A DNA stretch of 64,000 nucleotides from Streptomyces sp. NBC_00459 (GCF_036013955.1 NZ_CP107903.1:9300001-9364000), one strand, 5' to 3'; positions 8,042-16,631 are shown, numbered from the stretch's first letter. The notes: generated by a model from the sequence alone, not told the origin. Numbers and translations are program-made.

Positions 8042-9172
8042 ATGCGCGAGCCGGTCGAACTGAGGCGGCAGCGGATCCTGGCCGCCGTGCAGGCGCGTGG
8101 CGCGGCCCGGGTGACCGATCTCGCCGCCGAGCTGGAGGTCTCGGTGGTCACCGTCCGCCGGGACGTGGAGGAACTCGCGCGCGAGGGCAGACTCCGGCGC
8201 GGCCACGGCGTCGCCCGCTCCACCCTCCCCGCACCGGACGCCCGTCCCGAGCCGGTCGCCGCATCCGGGGACGGCGACACCGTCGTCCTGGTCGTCCCGG
8301 CCCGCCACTCCTACCTCTACGAGACGCTGCACGGCGCCCGCCCCGTCCTGGAGGATGCCGGCGTACGCATCGCCCTGCACATCGCCCCGCAGGTCGCCGG
8401 CGCCGAACAGCCCCTGGTGGAGCGGGCGTTGGCGGACGGTGCGCGGGGAGTGCTGATCGCCCCCCGCTGGCGGTCCCTCGCCGCCGAGGAGGCCGACGCG
8501 AAGTGGCTGTGCGGGCTCGGTGTGCCGACCGTCCTGATGGAGCGCAGACCGCGCCCCGGCAGCGCGCTGCACGCTCTGGACTCCGTCTGTACCGACCACT
8601 GGTACGGCGCCCATCTCGCCGTGGCGCACCTGACCGCTCTGGGCCACCGCAGGATCGTCTTCGCCACCCGCGACGACAGTCCCACCGCGAGGGCCCTGCG
8701 CGCCGCCCTCGCCGAGATCGCCGGAGCCCGTCCGGAGCTCGACGCCTGGGTCCTCACGCTCAGCTCCCCCGACGCGGGCCCCGACCACATGGCCGGCACG
8801 GACCGTCCGGGTGTCGACCTGCCCGGCGTGCTGCGCGAGCTGGACGCCACGGCATGCGTGCTGCACGGCGACGTGGACGCGCTGATGCTGGTCCAGGACC
8901 TGGCCGCGCACGGCGTCCGGGTGCCGGAGGACTGCTCGGTCGTCGCGTACGACGATGTCGTGGCCGCCCTCGGCAGTACCCCCCTCACCGCCGTGTCCCC
9001 GCCCAAGGGCGAGGTCGGCCGGGCCGCCGCCGAACTGCTCCTGCACCGGCTGCGTGACCCGCGCGGCAGCGGGGCAGGGCCGGCGCGGCGGATCGAGCTG
9101 CTGCCGGAGCTGAAGGTGCGAGGGTCGACACGGGCGCCGGCCTCCTCGGTGTCCCCGCCCGGCGTTGAATGA
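8042..9172 (+). CDS. Hybrid regulator: DeoR-type HTH fused to a LacI-type sugar sensor
   Basis: 376 residues. Residues 1-62 are a DeoR-type winged HTH (LRRQRILAAVQARG, RVTDLAAELEVSVVTVRRDVEELAREG). Residues from about 80 form a periplasmic-binding-protein-like sensor as in LacI/GalR regulators (GVPTVLMERRP, DHWYGAHLAVAHLTALGHRRIVF, VPEDCSVVAYDD, PLTAVSPPKGEVGRAAAELLLHRL). It probably represses in response to a sugar or sugar derivative. ATG 8042 has GGGAG 8 nt upstream. It lies directly before a hydroxyacid dehydrogenase and a DUF2264 gene on the same strand and is flanked by two similar candidate operators. Confidence 0.9.
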   Translation: MREPVELRRQRILAAVQARGAARVTDLAAELEVSVVTVRRDVEELAREGRLRRGHGVARSTLPAPDARPEPVAASGDGDTVVLVVPARHSYLYETLHGARPVLEDAGVRIALHIAPQVAGAEQPLVERALADGARGVLIAPRWRSLAAEEADAKWLCGLGVPTVLMERRPRPGSALHALDSVCTDHWYGAHLAVAHLTALGHRRIVFATRDDSPTARALRAALAEIAGARPELDAWVLTLSSPDAGPDHMAGTDRPGVDLPGVLRELDATACVLHGDVDALMLVQDLAAHGVRVPEDCSVVAYDDVVAALGSTPLTAVSPPKGEVGRAAAELLLHRLRDPRGSGAGPARRIELLPELKVRGSTRAPASSVSPPGVE

Positions 9173-9189
9173 GCGTTTGATCGCTTTGT
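9171..9189 (+). promoter_or_regulatory. Candidate operator upstream of the hydroxyacid dehydrogenase
   Basis: GAGCGTTTGATCGCTTTGT begins inside the last codon of the regulator gene and matches the site at 7973-7991 (opposite strand) at 15 of 19 positions. It sits about 55 bp before the dehydrogenase ATG in an unusually T-rich stretch, in a position suited to repression. Confidence 0.55.
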
Positions 9190-9221
9190 TTTCTTCTGAT
9201 CGTTCTCTTGACCGTTTTCTT
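9179..9221 (+). repeat. Three imperfect GATCGTTTTCTT-like repeats
   Basis: Copies at 9179-9190, 9198-9209 and 9210-9221 (GATCGCTTTGTT, GATCGTTCTCTT, GACCGTTTTCTT); the last two abut in a 12-nt period. They may be extra half-sites of the adjacent operator or simply promoter sequence. The T-rich composition contrasts with the surroundings. Confidence 0.35.
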
Positions 9222-9243
9222 TGCGCCGATCAGGATTCCCCGT

Positions 9244-10275
9244 ATGACCGTGTCCTCGCCGGGCCCCGGCTTCCGACCCCGTGCCGCTCTCGCCATGTCC
9301 CAGGACGCCGCGACCGCCGTCCTCGACCCCGCCTCGCTGACGGCCCTCGCCGCCGTCTGCGACCTCGCCCCACTGCCTGTCCTCGACGACTTCGGCACGG
9401 AGCGCGCACGCGAGATCCTCACCGACGTCGACCTCCTCGTCACCGGCTGGGGCTGCCCCGCACTGGACGCCGACGCACTCGCGGCGGCGCCCCGGCTGCG
9501 GGCGGTCGTGCACACGGCCGGCAGTGTCCGGCCGCATGTCACCGACGCCTGCTGGGAGCGCGGCATCGAGGTGTCGTCCGCCGCCGCCGCCAACGCCCTG
9601 CCGGTCGCCGAGTACACCCTCGCGATGATCCTGCTCACCGGCAAACAGGTCCTGGAACGGGCCCACGCCTACTCCACCACCCGCACCCGCGACAACTGGC
9701 TGCTCACCTCCCGCACGATCGGCAACTACCGTCGGACCGTGGGCATCGTCTCCGCGTCCCTGATCGGCCGCCGCGTCATCGAACTGCTGCGCCCCCACGA
9801 CTTCGACGTCCTTCTGTACGACCCCTTCGTCACCGATGCCGACGTGGCCGAACTCGGTGTGGAGCGCGTCGAGTTGGACGCCCTGTTCGCCCGCTCCGAC
9901 ACCGTCAGCCTGCACACCCCGCTGCTTCCCGCCACCCGGGGCCTGGTGAGCCGCGCCCTGCTGGACGCCATGCGCCCCGGCGCCGTCTTCATCAACACCG
10001 CCCGGGGAGGTGTCGTCGACCAGGACGCGCTCACCGACGCCGTCAGTGAGCGCCGCATCCGCGCCGTCCTCGACGTCACCGACCCCGAAGTCCTTCCGCC
10101 CGAACACCCGTTGTGGAACTGCCCCGACGCACTCCTCACCCCCCACCTCGCCGGTTCCGAGGGCAACGAGTGGCGCCGCCTGGCCGATCTCGCCGTCGCC
10201 GAGACGGAACACTGGGCTTCCGGCGCGGGATTCCGCCATCCCGTACGACGCGAAAGGCTGGCCTTCCTCGCATGA
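9244..10275 (+). CDS. D-isomer-specific 2-hydroxyacid dehydrogenase family protein
   Basis: 343 residues. NAD(P)-dependent reduction of a 2-oxo acid or the reverse. The catalytic Arg lies in INTARGGVVDQDAL, and Glu and His follow (DPEVLPPEHPLW, LTPHLAGSEGNEW). The nucleotide-binding loop reads VGIVSASLIGRRV, so the usual central Gly of GxGxxG is Ser; this may alter cofactor binding. ATG 9244 is favoured by AGGA 8 nt upstream. Its stop codon overlaps the start of the DUF2264 gene (ATGA), showing an operon. Close relatives paired with DUF2264 are common in Streptomyces; the substrate is probably a sugar-derived acid. Confidence 0.88.
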   Translation: MTVSSPGPGFRPRAALAMSQDAATAVLDPASLTALAAVCDLAPLPVLDDFGTERAREILTDVDLLVTGWGCPALDADALAAAPRLRAVVHTAGSVRPHVTDACWERGIEVSSAAAANALPVAEYTLAMILLTGKQVLERAHAYSTTRTRDNWLLTSRTIGNYRRTVGIVSASLIGRRVIELLRPHDFDVLLYDPFVTDADVAELGVERVELDALFARSDTVSLHTPLLPATRGLVSRALLDAMRPGAVFINTARGGVVDQDALTDAVSERRIRAVLDVTDPEVLPPEHPLWNCPDALLTPHLAGSEGNEWRRLADLAVAETEHWASGAGFRHPVRRERLAFLA

Positions 10276-12188
10276 GCAGCACGACCCGTATCAGCAGCAG
10301 GGGCATCCCCTTCGAACTCCCGCCCGAGGACCGCGAGTCGAGCCCGCACACCGGGTACACCCGGGCCCACTGGGAGGCCGTGGCGGACGGGCTGCTGGCT
10401 GCCGCGTGGCGCTGGAGCACCCCCGGCGGCGCGCTGCTCGACCTGCCCGGCACCCCGTCGTATTCGGGAGTGCGCTCCGACGGGCTCGAAGGTTACGCCC
10501 GCACCTTCCTCGCCGCCGCCTTCCGCGTCGCGGGGGCGGGCGGCGACGACCCGCACGGCTGGCTCGACCGGTACGCCCAGGGCCTCACGGCGGGCACCCT
10601 CACCCCGGGCCGCGCGGACACCGAGTCCTGGCCGCTCATCCTCGACCACGACGTGCAGGGTCAGCCGATGGTCGAGTCGGCCTCCGTGGCCCTCGGCCTC
10701 AGGCTGACGGCGCCCTGGCTGTGGAAACGGCTCGACTCCGCCGTACAGGACCGGGCGGAGGAGTGGCTGCGAGGCTCGCTGCGGCACTCGCCCGCGCCGA
10801 ACAACTGGTACCTCTTCCCCTACACGGTCGCCGGGTTCCTGGAGTCCGTGGGGCGCGGCGACACCGAGACGGCCAGGGCGCGTGAGCGGGCGCTGGAGCT
10901 GATGGAGACCTGGTACCGGGGCGACGGCTGGTACGCCGACGGCGACGGCCGGGCCTTCGACCACTACAACGGCTGGGCACTGCACCTGTACCCGGTACTC
11001 GACGCCCACCTCGGCGACGACCGGGAAACGTCCGCCCTCTACGGTCCCCGCCTGCGCGAACACCTCGAAGGCTTCGCGCTCATGTTCGGCGCAGACGGGG
11101 CCCCGATCCACTTCGGCCGGTCCCTGTCGTACCGCTTCGCCGCTTCCGCCGCCGTCGGCCTGGGCGCCCTCACCGGCCACACCCCGCTCACCCCGGGCAC
11201 GAGCCGACGCCTGATCAACGGCAGCCTCCGCCACTTCCTGGACCGGGGCGCCCTGGCCGAGGACGGCCTGCTGACCCTCGGCTGGCACGGCCCGCACCAG
11301 GCCACGCTCCAGACCTATTCGGGCCCCGCGTCCCCGTACTGGGCCTCGAAGGCCTTCGTGTCCCTGCTCGCCCCCGCCGACGCCCCCCTGTGGACGGCCA
11401 GGGAGGAGCCGGCGCCGGTCGAGGAGGGCGACCGGGTGCTCGCCCTGCCCGCACCGGGGCTGCTGGTGCAGTCGACGCGCGCGGACGGGATCGTACGGCT
11501 GCACAACCACGGCAGTGACCACGTCCGTCCGCACGAGGGCGAGACCGCGGCCCAGGACGACCCGCACTACGGCCGGCAGGCCTACTCGACGCACTCGGGT
11601 CCGACCGCCCTCGCCAACATCGCCGACAACCACCTCTCCGTGGAGATCGGCGGCCGGGGCAGTGTGCGCCGCCGTATCCACCCGCTGGGCGCGGGCCACG
11701 GGGACGGCTGGGGCTGGGCCGCGTCCTGGCACCGGCCCGTCTTCACCGCCGGGCCGCCCATGGTGCCGGGGCTGAAGGTGGAGAGTGTCACGGTGGTACG
11801 GGGCCGCCACGAACTGCGCGTCCACCGCGTGATCGGCGCGCCGGCCGGGGCACGCGTCACGCACACGGGCTGGGCGACGGGCCCCGAGGAGGAGGTGAGG
11901 TCCGCGCTGCACGGCCTGTACGGGTGGACCCCCGACGAGGAGGAGGCACGGGCCCCGCAGGGCACCGCCTACACCCGCTGGGCCCTCGTCCCCCGCCTCA
12001 CCGGCGAGGCGTCCGGCACCTCGCTCCACGTTGCCCTGGCGACCCTGACGGCCGACCCGGAACCCCTCGTGCCCGAGCGGGTCGTCTCCGGCGCAGAGGT
12101 GACCGACACGGCGGTCGAGGTGCACTGGGCCGAGGACGGGGCCCGCACAAGGATCACCTTCGAGCCGCTGACCGTGCGGCACGGCTAG
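10272..12188 (+). CDS. DUF2264 domain-containing protein
   Basis: 638 residues, a typical length for DUF2264 proteins, which look like (alpha/alpha)6-barrel enzymes of carbohydrate metabolism with a C-terminal beta-rich part. Recognised stretches include SWPLILDHDVQGQPMVES, NNWYLFPYTVAGFLESVG, WYADGDGRAFDHYNGWA, HFGRSLSYRFAASA and GPASPYWASKAFVSLLAP. No signal peptide, so it acts in the cytoplasm. ATG 10272 overlaps the preceding stop by 4 nt. Together with the dehydrogenase and the LacI-like regulator it suggests breakdown of an imported glycan fragment. The exact reaction is unknown. A strong hairpin follows 45 bp downstream. Confidence 0.88.
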   Translation: MSSTTRISSRGIPFELPPEDRESSPHTGYTRAHWEAVADGLLAAAWRWSTPGGALLDLPGTPSYSGVRSDGLEGYARTFLAAAFRVAGAGGDDPHGWLDRYAQGLTAGTLTPGRADTESWPLILDHDVQGQPMVESASVALGLRLTAPWLWKRLDSAVQDRAEEWLRGSLRHSPAPNNWYLFPYTVAGFLESVGRGDTETARARERALELMETWYRGDGWYADGDGRAFDHYNGWALHLYPVLDAHLGDDRETSALYGPRLREHLEGFALMFGADGAPIHFGRSLSYRFAASAAVGLGALTGHTPLTPGTSRRLINGSLRHFLDRGALAEDGLLTLGWHGPHQATLQTYSGPASPYWASKAFVSLLAPADAPLWTAREEPAPVEEGDRVLALPAPGLLVQSTRADGIVRLHNHGSDHVRPHEGETAAQDDPHYGRQAYSTHSGPTALANIADNHLSVEIGGRGSVRRRIHPLGAGHGDGWGWAASWHRPVFTAGPPMVPGLKVESVTVVRGRHELRVHRVIGAPAGARVTHTGWATGPEEEVRSALHGLYGWTPDEEEARAPQGTAYTRWALVPRLTGEASGTSLHVALATLTADPEPLVPERVVSGAEVTDTAVEVHWAEDGARTRITFEPLTVRHG

Positions 12189-12233
12189 CCCCGGCGGGGG
12201 CGCGGCGCGGGGCTGTGTCGATCTGCGGCTCCG

Positions 12234-12262
12234 CCGGTGGGGGCGCGACCAGCCCCCACCGG
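12234..12262. terminator. Hairpin between convergent genes
   Basis: Perfect 11-bp stem CCGGTGGGGGC / GCCCCCACCGG, 7-nt loop, between the DUF2264 stop and the stop of the small minus-strand gene. Likely bidirectional terminator. Confidence 0.65.
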
Positions 12263-12309
12263 TCCGCGGACGACGGGCCGGTCACCCGGGACGCCCGGAC
12301 AGCCGGCCG

Positions 12310-12516
12310 TCACGGCAACAGCTTGTCCAGCGCCGCGGGTCCCTCCTCGGCCAGCTTGCGCTCAGCCCAGGCCAGGTTGCGCGGAGTGAGGTCACGGCCC
12401 GCCGCGAGCACCAGGTCCTCGGCGGACGCCCCGTGCTCCGCACCGGTGTGCAGCAGGACGTCGGGGGTCGTGGTGTCGTCGGAGGGAGAGGGCGAATCGG
12501 AGTGCTGGATCGGCAT
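12310..12516 (-). CDS. Small conserved hypothetical protein (68 aa)
   Basis: The start ATG 12514-12516 is firmly set by AAGGAG 7 nt upstream. The product is acidic, with an Asp/Ser/Thr-rich N-terminus and a C-terminal segment LTPRNLAWAERKLAEEGPAALDKLLP predicted to be helical. I recognise no domain; similar short proteins occur in Streptomyces genomes. Monocistronic, downstream of the YciO-type gene on the same strand with a gap of about 170 bp. Confidence 0.65.
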   Translation of the reverse strand: MPIQHSDSPSPSDDTTTPDVLLHTGAEHGASAEDLVLAAGRDLTPRNLAWAERKLAEEGPAALDKLLP

Positions 12517-12685
12517 GACGTCTCCTTGCTCGACCGGACCTCCTACCACCATGCACACCCCACGCCCCCACGCGCACCCCGCACCGGCCTCCTCCACGGC
12601 GCCGGTGACGATCCGGCCCGCACCCGGCGTCCCGGTGTGCCTCGGACAACGACGTCAGAGCGTTTCCCCGGGGCGGAAGGGGCCC

Positions 12686-13306
12686 TCACTCGAACCGTGA
12701 CGTGTCTCCCGCGCCGCGGCGCACGATCTCGGCCTCGCCGCTGGAGAAGTCGATGACGGTCGTCGGCTCCGTGCCGCAGTCCCCGGAGTCGACGACCGCG
12801 TCCACGACATGGTCGAGCCGCTCCTTGATCTCCCAGCCCTGGGTGAGCGGCTCCTTCTCGTCGGGAAGCAGCAGCGTGCTGGACAGCAGCGGTTCGCCCA
12901 GCTCGGCCAGGAGCGCCTGCACGACCGCGTGATCCGGGATCCGCACGCCGACGGTCTTCTTCTTCGGGTGCAGGAGCTTGCGCGGCACCTCGCGCGTCGC
13001 CGGGAGGATGAACGTGTAGCTGCCCGGTGTGGAGGCCTTCACGGCCCGGAACACGTCGTTGTCGACCTGCACGAACTGGCCGAGCTGCGCGAAGTTCTGG
13101 CACACGAGGGTGAAGTGGTGACGGTCGTCGAGCTGTCTGATCGACCGGATACGGTCGATCCCGTCACGGCTGCCGAGCTGGCACCCCAGCGCGAAGCACG
13201 AGTCCGTCGGATATGCGATCAGCGCGCCGGAGCGGATGCTGTCGGCGACCTGACTGATCGTGCGGGGCTGCGGGTTGTCGGGATGGACGTCGAAGTACCT
13301 TGCCAT
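12686..13306 (-). CDS. YciO/Sua5/YrdC-type protein (L-threonylcarbamoyladenylate synthase family)
   Basis: 206 residues. The YrdC fold is shown by GALIAYPTDSCFALGC (nucleotide-binding start), RHHFTLVCQNFAQLGQFV, GSYTFILPATREVPRKLLHPKKKTVGVRIPDH and the late TTVIDFSSGEAEIVRRGAGD. Length and the HPKKKT stretch fit the YciO branch rather than the longer TsaC2/Sua5 enzyme. Family members bind ATP/AMP and double-stranded RNA; Sua5/TsaC make the threonylcarbamoyl-AMP for tRNA t6A. Whether the YciO branch does so at full rate is uncertain. ATG 13304-13306 is used although its ribosome site is weak. Confidence 0.9.
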   Translation of the reverse strand: MARYFDVHPDNPQPRTISQVADSIRSGALIAYPTDSCFALGCQLGSRDGIDRIRSIRQLDDRHHFTLVCQNFAQLGQFVQVDNDVFRAVKASTPGSYTFILPATREVPRKLLHPKKKTVGVRIPDHAVVQALLAELGEPLLSSTLLLPDEKEPLTQGWEIKERLDHVVDAVVDSGDCGTEPTTVIDFSSGEAEIVRRGAGDTSRFE

Positions 13307-13447
13307 CCAACGAGCTTATGCCGTCGCGTCACCGAACCCGCGCAGGCCCGTACCAGCGACCGGACGGTGAGCGGCTCGCACCTGTCGGTGAGGTAAATTC
13401 CGGACCGTGATGCGGTATGGGACGTGATCGACCAGGGGAGAGCGGTC

Positions 13448-14977
13448 GTGCCAGGCAGTGGGGCCGGCGTCGGACACGACGGCGTGGCCGACAGAGGGTC
13501 CGGTGACTGGGCGGACGAACTCCTCGACCATCTGCGGCCGGCCGCCCGGGACCTCGGCAGGGTGGTCACCTGGCTCGCCGGAACCATCGAGGCGGAGGCG
13601 TCCCTCCAGGACGAGACCGGTGCCCTCCTCGCCGGCACCCGGCTACCGGCGGACGACGGCCTGATGACGGACGTGTCCACCGGCAGAATCGCTTCCGCGG
13701 CGGTGCACGCAGAGGGACGCCATGTCCGGCTGGCCGGACTCGGACACCCGGTCACCAAGGGGGTGCTCGCGGTGTCCCGCGCCCAGCCCTTCGACCGGCG
13801 TGCCACCGACATCGTTGCCCGGACCGTCTGGGTGCTCGAACTGCTCCTGCGGGAACGCGAGACGATCAGCGCCGAACGCCGGCTCGACAGGGCGACCGCC
13901 GACCTCAGGCTCGCCATCCTCCAGCTGCTCATGGTGGGTGACATCATCGCGGCCCGCCGAGTCGCCGCCGGTCTCTGGCCGGGCCTGTTCGACACCGACA
14001 CCGCCTGTGTCTACGTGGTGGAAGGCCACGCCGCGCAACGCGACGACCTGGCCGAGGACTGTCAGGAGGCGGCGGAAGGGCACGCGCTGATCGTCCGCTG
14101 CCCGGCCGTGGACGAGCATCTGATCGTCGTGGCGCCCATCGACCGGGGCCAGGACAAGGCCGGTGCGGAACTCCGTTCGGTCGTCGGGGAGCGCCCCGAC
14201 ACCTTCATCGGCGGCAGCGTCCGCCACGGTCTGGCTCAGACCGCCACGGCGTACGGACAGGCCGTCAGCGCCCTCGCCGTGGCCCGTTTCCGCCCGGACA
14301 GGGCCGCCGTGTACGCCGAACGCACGCATCCCGAGCGGCTGATGAACCCGGCGGCACTGCGCGGCTGGGCGGACCGGCTGCTGAGCCCGCTCGACGACCT
14401 GCCCCACCACACCCGCGCCGAACTCCTCGCCACCACCCGCCTCGGATTCTCGTTCACCGCCGTCAAGACGGCGATCATCCTCGGCGTCAGCCGCAACACC
14501 GTGCGCGCCCGGATGGAACGTGTGGAAGGACTGCTCGACGCCGACTTCTCGGACCTCACCACCCGAGCCGCCGTCCAACTGGCCCTGAACACCCAGGCCG
14601 CGGTCCCGGACGGGCCCCGCCCGCCCGTGGCTCCGCCGGCCGGGCTGACCGAACTGCTGCGCACGGAGCCGCTGTTGGCCTGGGCGGACAGCCTCCTCGG
14701 ACGCCTCACCGCGGACACCCGGGACCTGCGGCGGACGGTCCTCACCTGGATCGCCGCCGGTGGCAACGCGGAACGCACCGCACAGGTGCTCGGCATCCAC
14801 GCGCAGACCGTCCGCGACCACGTACGCAGCGCGGAGCCCGTCCTCGAACGCCAGCTCCTGGCCGGCGGCAGCGACCTGTACGAGGTCGTCCTCGCCCATC
14901 TGGCGCTCGGTGACCTCGGCGAACCCGCTGTCGGCCGGGCGAAGCGGGACCATCCGGACGGGACTGTGCACGAGTGA
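13448..14977 (+). CDS. PucR/CdaR-like regulator with two C-terminal HTH modules
   Basis: 509 residues. An N-terminal GAF-like sensing region (about 20-150) is followed by a linker and a PucR-type HTH (about 320-380, containing TRLGFSFTAVKTAIILGVSRNTVRARMERVEGLL) and then a second, similar module (about 415-480, TWIAAGGNAERTAQVLGIHAQTVRDHVRSAEPVL). Most PucR proteins have one such module, so this is a duplicated output domain. GTG 13448 was chosen over an upstream GTG at 13424 because GGGGAGA stands 6-7 nt before it. Target genes cannot be inferred; no operon partner is evident. Confidence 0.82.
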   Translation: MPGSGAGVGHDGVADRGSGDWADELLDHLRPAARDLGRVVTWLAGTIEAEASLQDETGALLAGTRLPADDGLMTDVSTGRIASAAVHAEGRHVRLAGLGHPVTKGVLAVSRAQPFDRRATDIVARTVWVLELLLRERETISAERRLDRATADLRLAILQLLMVGDIIAARRVAAGLWPGLFDTDTACVYVVEGHAAQRDDLAEDCQEAAEGHALIVRCPAVDEHLIVVAPIDRGQDKAGAELRSVVGERPDTFIGGSVRHGLAQTATAYGQAVSALAVARFRPDRAAVYAERTHPERLMNPAALRGWADRLLSPLDDLPHHTRAELLATTRLGFSFTAVKTAIILGVSRNTVRARMERVEGLLDADFSDLTTRAAVQLALNTQAAVPDGPRPPVAPPAGLTELLRTEPLLAWADSLLGRLTADTRDLRRTVLTWIAAGGNAERTAQVLGIHAQTVRDHVRSAEPVLERQLLAGGSDLYEVVLAHLALGDLGEPAVGRAKRDHPDGTVHE

Positions 14978-15275
14978 GTCCCCCGCGTACAAGAGAGGGC
15001 ATCGGCGAGATACACACCGTGCCCGGACGCGCGTAGCTTCATCTGGACGCCGGTGCTCCGGTATGTGCACCTCCCTCGGAGGTGTGCCTGAGCTCCGGGG
15101 CCGACGACGTGGTGCCTGGCCGGGAACACCGGCCCTGTGGGCCCGCGGGCGCGGGGGGCGCGGCCGGCACGGGGGTCCGGCCGTACCCCGCGCCCGCGTC
15201 TTTCCGGCAGCCGGCTCGTGGCCGCCGCAGGTGGGTGGTGCGAGTAGCCGACCGGTTCCGGGGCACTCGGCGGCC
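14978..15275. other. 298-bp intergenic region
   Basis: Contains a short inverted repeat at 15068-15084 (CACCTCC, CTC loop, GGAGGTG), perhaps the terminator of the preceding regulator gene, and the presumed promoter for the DUF6479 gene. Nothing else recognisable. Confidence 0.4.
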
Positions 15276-15659
15276 ATGAACACGGCAGAAGCAGCAGACG
15301 CGGGACAGGTGCTCGCCGCATCGAGCGACGTACTCAATGTGATCGCCGCCTTCGCCGGTGGCCTGATCGTGGTGGCCCTGCTGATCTGGGCCGTCCGGCT
15401 GGGAGTGAAGACCAAGGAGGCGGAGTCGCCCCCGCCCGGCCCGGAGGAGCAGCCCAGGCTGCCGGAGACCGGGCCGGTGCACGAGGAGCGGGAGATGCGC
15501 GAGCCCAACGAGGTGCCGCACACCTCGGAGGAGAGCGAGCGGCTCAGGCCGCACAACCTCGATTCCGCCGGCACGAAACGCGGCGAGGACCAGACCCGCC
15601 CCCGGTGGTCGCCCGGCAACAGCGGTTCCTTCGGCAGCGGCGGCTCGGGTCGGAAGTGA
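15276..15659 (+). CDS. DUF6479 family membrane protein
   Basis: 127 residues: a short N-terminus, one transmembrane helix at about 20-44 (VIAAFAGGLIVVALLIWAV), then a hydrophilic Pro/Glu-rich tail containing EEQPRLPETGPVHEEREMREP and a terminal RPRWSPGNSGSFGSGGSG motif. This tail is characteristic of the actinobacterial DUF6479 family; function unknown. The N-terminus probably lies outside and the tail in the cytoplasm or the reverse; not decidable. ATG 15276 has no strong ribosome site. Confidence 0.75.
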   Translation: MNTAEAADAGQVLAASSDVLNVIAAFAGGLIVVALLIWAVRLGVKTKEAESPPPGPEEQPRLPETGPVHEEREMREPNEVPHTSEESERLRPHNLDSAGTKRGEDQTRPRWSPGNSGSFGSGGSGRK

Positions 15660-15705
15660 CTCCTCTGCCGGCCCGTGCCTGACCCGGCCTCATAGAGTGG
15701 GCCGC

Positions 15706-16533
15706 ATGGGGCAAACACCACACACGCGGCCCACCTCGGAGTTCCACGCGCGCAACTTCTCCACGGCGGACGTCGGACGGCTCGTGGCGGGCCTGGACGC
15801 GCAGGACGGGGCCGACGGCGTACGACGGCTTCGCGTCTGGGCGCAGAGCGCCCTGGACCCGTGGCCGGGCGAACAGGTGATCGACGTGGGCAGTGGCACG
15901 GGATCGCAGACCCTGGCCCTGGCGGCAGCCGTCGGTCCAACCGGCGACACCGTGGGCATCGAGGCGAACCCGGCGCTGCGCGAGGTCGCCGAGCGACGGG
16001 CGGCGGCGGCCGGCAGCACGGCCCGCTTCCTGGACGGCGACGCGCTCGCCCTCCCGCTGCCCGACGCCACGGTGGACGTGGTCTGGTGCGAACGGGTCCT
16101 GCAACACCTGTCCGAACCGGACAGGGCCGTCGGTGAGATCGCGCGGGTCCTGTGCCCCGGCGGACGCGTGGTGCTCATCGACTCGGACTGGGCCACCGCC
16201 CTCCTGCACCCCGGTGATCCCGACGCGGTGGCCGCCCTCCTGGCGGGAACCCTGGCCGCGGCGGCGAACCCGTACTCCGGACGCCGGCTCCCGGACCAGC
16301 TGTCCGCCGCGGGGCTGGTCATCGACGACCAGGGCTCGCAGGCGCTGCTCCAGGACAACAAGGCGGTGCCCTGGCCCCTGGTCCGCATGATGGGCGAGTC
16401 GACCGTGCGGCGCGGACTGATGACCGAGGAGCAGCGCGAGGGCCTGTACGCGGCGCTGACCGAGGCCGCGGAGCGGGGCGCGCTGCACATGTCGGTGACG
16501 ATGTTCGCCGTGGTGGCGCACCGCCCCACCTGA
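15706..16533 (+). CDS. Class I SAM-dependent methyltransferase
   Basis: 275 residues. The SAM-binding motif I is VIDVGSGTGSQTLALA (about 57-70), followed by GIEANPALREVAERRA (acidic residue of motif II), DGDALALPLPDATVDVVWCERVLQHL and VLCPGGRVVLIDSDW, as in UbiE/Methyltransf_11 enzymes. Acceptor substrate unknown. ATG 15706 is preferred; a GTG three codons upstream is possible. The next gene starts 98 bp downstream on the same strand, so co-transcription is possible but not evident. Confidence 0.88.
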   Translation: MGQTPHTRPTSEFHARNFSTADVGRLVAGLDAQDGADGVRRLRVWAQSALDPWPGEQVIDVGSGTGSQTLALAAAVGPTGDTVGIEANPALREVAERRAAAAGSTARFLDGDALALPLPDATVDVVWCERVLQHLSEPDRAVGEIARVLCPGGRVVLIDSDWATALLHPGDPDAVAALLAGTLAAAANPYSGRRLPDQLSAAGLVIDDQGSQALLQDNKAVPWPLVRMMGESTVRRGLMTEEQREGLYAALTEAAERGALHMSVTMFAVVAHRPT

Positions 16534-16631
16534 CCTGCCCCGGGAGTCCGTCGGCGCCCGGCATGCGGCCGGAGTCGTGTCGTGGTCCGCTGTGAGGCCG
16601 AGGACGCGACGACGGACCCTGTGGCGGCGTG

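Noticed and set aside
9726..12182. 818-codon minus-strand frame antisense to the dehydrogenase and DUF2264 genes
   Set aside because: Same reasoning: mirrors the codon structure of the real genes and resembles no protein.
15068..15084. CACCTCC-CTC-GGAGGTG as a confident terminator
   Set aside because: Stem of only 7 bp with a 3-nt loop, 90 bp from the gene end; kept only as a remark in the intergenic entry.
13643..15940. 765-codon minus-strand frame opposite the tandem-HTH regulator
   Set aside because: Antisense to a clear regulator and to the DUF6479 gene; no start signal or domain.
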